From positions 496,001-560,000 of the forward strand of contig NZ_SHKO01000002.1 of assembly GCF_004217095.1 (NCBI RefSeq): a DNA stretch of 64,000 bases. Reading direction: 5' to 3'. The notes under the pieces are model-generated. The model had not been told where the DNA came from. It ran no database searches and saw only the letters and a list, made by a program, of their open reading frames with translations. A program made the translations under genes and the position numbers. This DNA is from Advenella incenata (GTDB lineage Bacteria > Pseudomonadota > Gammaproteobacteria > Burkholderiales > Burkholderiaceae_B). Position 1 is the stretch's first letter. Every line of letters begins with the position of its first letter. Below are positions 61,920 to 64,000 of this stretch, in pieces.

Positions 61920-63064
61920 CTAATGGTTGCGGCCTGAGGACGTGCGTGGCTTTGCAGGGCTTTGCGATACACGTTTTCTGTTGCGTTGACGAATTTTTCC
62001 TGGCCGAAACGTTGTTCACTTTTGCTGCGGGCAGCGCGCCCCATATCGCCCAGGTCGTAATGACCCTGAACGATTTTCTCCAGCAGGGCGGCCAACGCTT
62101 GCGGATCACGCGGCGGGATCACCCAGCCGTCCTTTTCAGCGTCAATATTTTCGGGAAGTCCCCCTTGCATGGTCACGATGACTGGTTTGCCCATGGCCAT
62201 CATTTCACGGCAGGCGAACGATATTGTTTCAACACGATAGGATAGAACAAACCCGACATCGATGGCACCGACAAAGGATCTGACATCGTCCAGATCGCCC
62301 ACGAAACTGATGTGTCTGGTCATGCCAAGTTGTTGCACTTCATCCAGCAGCTTTTGCGGCGCGCGCGGGCCGGCGATCGCAATATGCAGGCGATCGATCT
62401 GGCGCGGGTCCAGTTGTGCCAGCGCCCGTACCATGTCTATCCAGCCCTTGTACTCTGTCGTGCCGGCATTGCTACCCAGCAGAATGCGCGAATCGTCGGC
62501 CGAGCCGAGAATGGACTGGCGCATTGAGCGGCTATCGCCGCCGTTGCGGGCGCTGAAATAGTCGGTATTGATACCGTTGTGAACGGTAGTGACGCCAGCC
62601 CGATCATAGGGGCCGCCAGCCAGTCGATCGGCGACAAAATCACATACGGCAATGCAGTGATCAGTCCCGAAGCGGGCACGCAACCGTGAACCGAAAGAGT
62701 CTGTTGCATGATCATTATGCTTGGTGAAAACGATCGCAGGCTTGCGACGCAGTCCCAACATGGCAAGCATGACCAGACGATGATCGGCGGTCCCGTTGAC
62801 GTGTACTACATCGTATCGACCTTTACGCAAAATATTGCGCAGGTGGGCGGCTGCAGCTGGCAAGCGTTGCAGTTTGCTGGGGTAATCTTGTGCGTATACC
62901 TGGACCTCTGCAATGGTGCCTGCAATACGGTGGAGAGCGCTTTGTGCCGGTACGGCAACGGCGATATCGTGATCGCGATTGAGCCCGGCGATCAGCCTGC
63001 TTATGTACGAGGTATGGCCCCCGATGCCGGGGCTGGTGTGAAAGTTGGTATACAGTATTTTCAT
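61916..63064 (-). CDS. glycosyltransferase family 4
   Basis: The 382-residue product is a GT-B glycosyltransferase, cytoplasmic or membrane-associated. The N-terminal domain starts MKILYTNFHTSPGIGGHTSYISRLI, with the Gly-Gly sugar acceptor loop. The nucleotide-sugar domain has LLGSNAGTTEYKGWIDMVRAL and the EX7E-like region VETISFACREMMAMGKPVIVTMQGGLPENI. It probably makes a surface polysaccharide or LPS core linkage. It is isolated from other sugar genes in this window. Confidence 0.9.
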   Translation of the reverse strand: MKILYTNFHTSPGIGGHTSYISRLIAGLNRDHDIAVAVPAQSALHRIAGTIAEVQVYAQDYPSKLQRLPAAAAHLRNILRKGRYDVVHVNGTADHRLVMLAMLGLRRKPAIVFTKHNDHATDSFGSRLRARFGTDHCIAVCDFVADRLAGGPYDRAGVTTVHNGINTDYFSARNGGDSRSMRQSILGSADDSRILLGSNAGTTEYKGWIDMVRALAQLDPRQIDRLHIAIAGPRAPQKLLDEVQQLGMTRHISFVGDLDDVRSFVGAIDVGFVLSYRVETISFACREMMAMGKPVIVTMQGGLPENIDAEKDGWVIPPRDPQALAALLEKIVQGHYDLGDMGRAARSKSEQRFGQEKFVNATENVYRKALQSHARPQAATIS

Positions 63065-63543
63065 GTGTTGGCTGGTGTTCCCGGTTGACCTGGAAAAATT
63101 GCCTGGTGGAGGGTCCCGACTGGCTAGGATCCACGATCAGCGTGAGGGATGATTGTGCATGGCACAAAGCATACTCTCGCCCTGTTGGGCAGCCGATAGA
63201 CCGTAACCGTAAGAAAGATTCTTGAGGGCTTAAAAACAGGAAAATGTGTAATAAAAAGTGCAACTTGTGTCATTCGTTTCGACATGCACCAAAAGCAGGC
63301 AAAACAGGCGCAGGCGCCGATATCACGCGGTCTGCCAGGTCGCGCTTTTAAGCTAAATGTCAGCAAAAAAAATCATACGCTTCAAAAAATTGACGGGTCG
63401 GCAGCTGCTACTGGCAGATATCGGATTCCTATCGTCCACGTCAATGAGTGCGCTAGCGGTGGTGGAGCTACGCGCAGCAGAGCAGGCCGCACTCAAAGGC
63501 TCCGGTTGGCGTTGACCGGGACCTGTGAAACGGAAACAATCGA
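63065..63543. other. 479-base stretch without a convincing gene
   Basis: Several short frames cross this stretch on both strands, but none has a good start or a familiar sequence. The minus strand is where a toxin partner of the DUF1778 antitoxin would be expected. A frame from 63547 to 63353 begins in the correct place but shows no acetyltransferase motif. Confidence 0.5.
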
Positions 63544-63756
63544 TCAACCGGTACGCTCGTGATTGGCTTGGCGCGTGAGTGCAGCTGGGGTGGCTGGATG
63601 CAAGGCGCTACGGGCTGCTTCCCTTGCCGCAACGACGATAAAATCAGCGCGTGTCATGCCACGAGCGCTGGCAGCGCGATCGATCAGCACAATATCGTCA
63701 TTGTTGATCCGTAGACTGCATGCATCGCGTCTGCGATTGGTCGATTGCGTATTCAT
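63544..63756 (-). CDS. DUF1778-family antitoxin (TacA-like), orphan
   Basis: The 70-residue product is a ribbon-helix-helix protein: RDACSLRINNDDIVLIDRAASARGMTRADFIVVAAREAAR. DUF1778 proteins pair with GNAT-type toxins that acetylate aminoacyl-tRNA. The toxin gene usually overlaps or follows directly, but I cannot find one below 63544. ATG 63756 follows TGGAG; the longer frame to 63816 is less likely. The gene may be a leftover antitoxin, or may act as a repressor alone. Confidence 0.8.
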   Translation of the reverse strand: MNTQSTNRRRDACSLRINNDDIVLIDRAASARGMTRADFIVVAAREAARSALHPATPAALTRQANHERTG

Positions 63757-63923
63757 GATGGCTCCAGTCTGTGCGTAAGGCGTTCTGTGCAGCTGGTGGC
63801 ATTGTAGGCGGCACATCTTTCAGCAATTTGACAATGCGCTCTTGCGGCGCGTGTGATAATAGATTGTTCGTTGGCTCTGGTTTTTCGCAATGCTACTATT
63901 GAATGGTATAACAGGAGAATATG

Positions 63924-64000
63924 ATGAAGATTTTGATGATCCTCACCTCACATGACAAACTGGGTGCCACTGGCAAACCAACCGGCTTCTGGCTGGAAGA
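63924..64000 (+). CDS. DJ-1/PfpI-family protein, N-terminal fragment
   Basis: Only 25 codons are inside the window. The start MKILMILTSHDKLGATG, then KPTGFWLEE, is typical of Hsp31/YhbO-like type 1 glutamine amidotransferase-fold proteins, where the Glu near residue 24 is part of the active site. Two ATGs (63921, 63924) follow AGGAG; the second has the better spacing. The gene runs off the right edge. Confidence 0.85.
   Translation, partial: MKILMILTSHDKLGATGKPTGFWLE

Noticed and set aside
63353-63547. GNAT toxin starting at the end of the DUF1778 antitoxin
   Set aside because: The position fits, but the translation lacks the acetyl-CoA loop and every other GNAT motif.
63284-63562. 92-residue plus-strand ORF near the right end
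   Set aside because: Low-complexity, basic translation without a ribosome site; it overlaps the antitoxin gene on the other strand.

Overview
The window looks like a chromosomal segment of a betaproteobacterium of the family Alcaligenaceae; Advenella is my best guess, from memory. The reasons are a moderate GC content, three Bug/TctC-type solute-binding proteins (15192, 38274, 58728), many small catabolic islands each with its own FadR, IclR or MocR regulator, and a complete taurine dissimilation route. I see no rRNA or tRNA gene, no insertion sequence, no prophage and no CRISPR array.

Layout. 1-9,800: the tail of an OmpA-like gene, a YciA-type thioesterase, a CueR-controlled copper ATPase with cueR, an AidB-like acyl-CoA dehydrogenase, NDH-2 and a secreted phytase-like esterase. 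9,858-12,118: a ZIP transporter and two small redox or secreted proteins. 12,327-16,151: a sugar-acid type operon (FadR-like regulator, enolase-superfamily dehydratase, SDR, Bug protein). 16,427-21,339: two paralogous lipoproteins, then a periplasmic sulfur-carrier cluster (fused SoxYZ, SoxH-like metallohydrolase, small cytochrome c, FccB-like flavoprotein). 21,519-35,308: the taurine island, with tauX-tauY, an orphan binding protein, tauABC, tauR, an IclR regulator, a CobS/CobT-like AAA+/VWA pair, and pta-xsc on the opposite strand. 35,500-38,147: an amidohydrolase coupled to a CobW-type metallochaperone. 38,274-43,446: Bug protein, IclR regulator, GMC oxidoreductase and MHS transporter. 43,784-50,498: GTP-dependent PEPCK, MarR/MFS, envelope proteins, two very small ORFs and a HugZ-like protein. 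50,724-58,547: an alanine symporter, a Zur-controlled lone znuA, an SSB-like protein, an amino acid permease, a TRIC channel, and hmp/nsrR with NsrR boxes. 58,728-64,000: Bug protein plus sulfatase, a secreted nuclease, a glycosyltransferase, an orphan DUF1778 antitoxin and the start of a DJ-1/PfpI gene.

How the genes work together. Taurine would enter through TauABC. TauXY would oxidise it to sulfoacetaldehyde, Xsc would split that to acetyl phosphate and sulfite, and Pta would make acetyl-CoA. PEPCK could then supply gluconeogenesis from C2 units. A sulfur-carrier/flavocytochrome cluster sits directly upstream of the taurine operon. A CobST-like pair without CobN lies inside the island. These two unusual neighbours are the best candidates for something undescribed. 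Regulatory sites readable from sequence include a CueR promoter, a Zur palindrome, two NsrR boxes, two IclR-type operators with the same core, a FadR-type operator, and direct repeats resembling those I recall for TauR.
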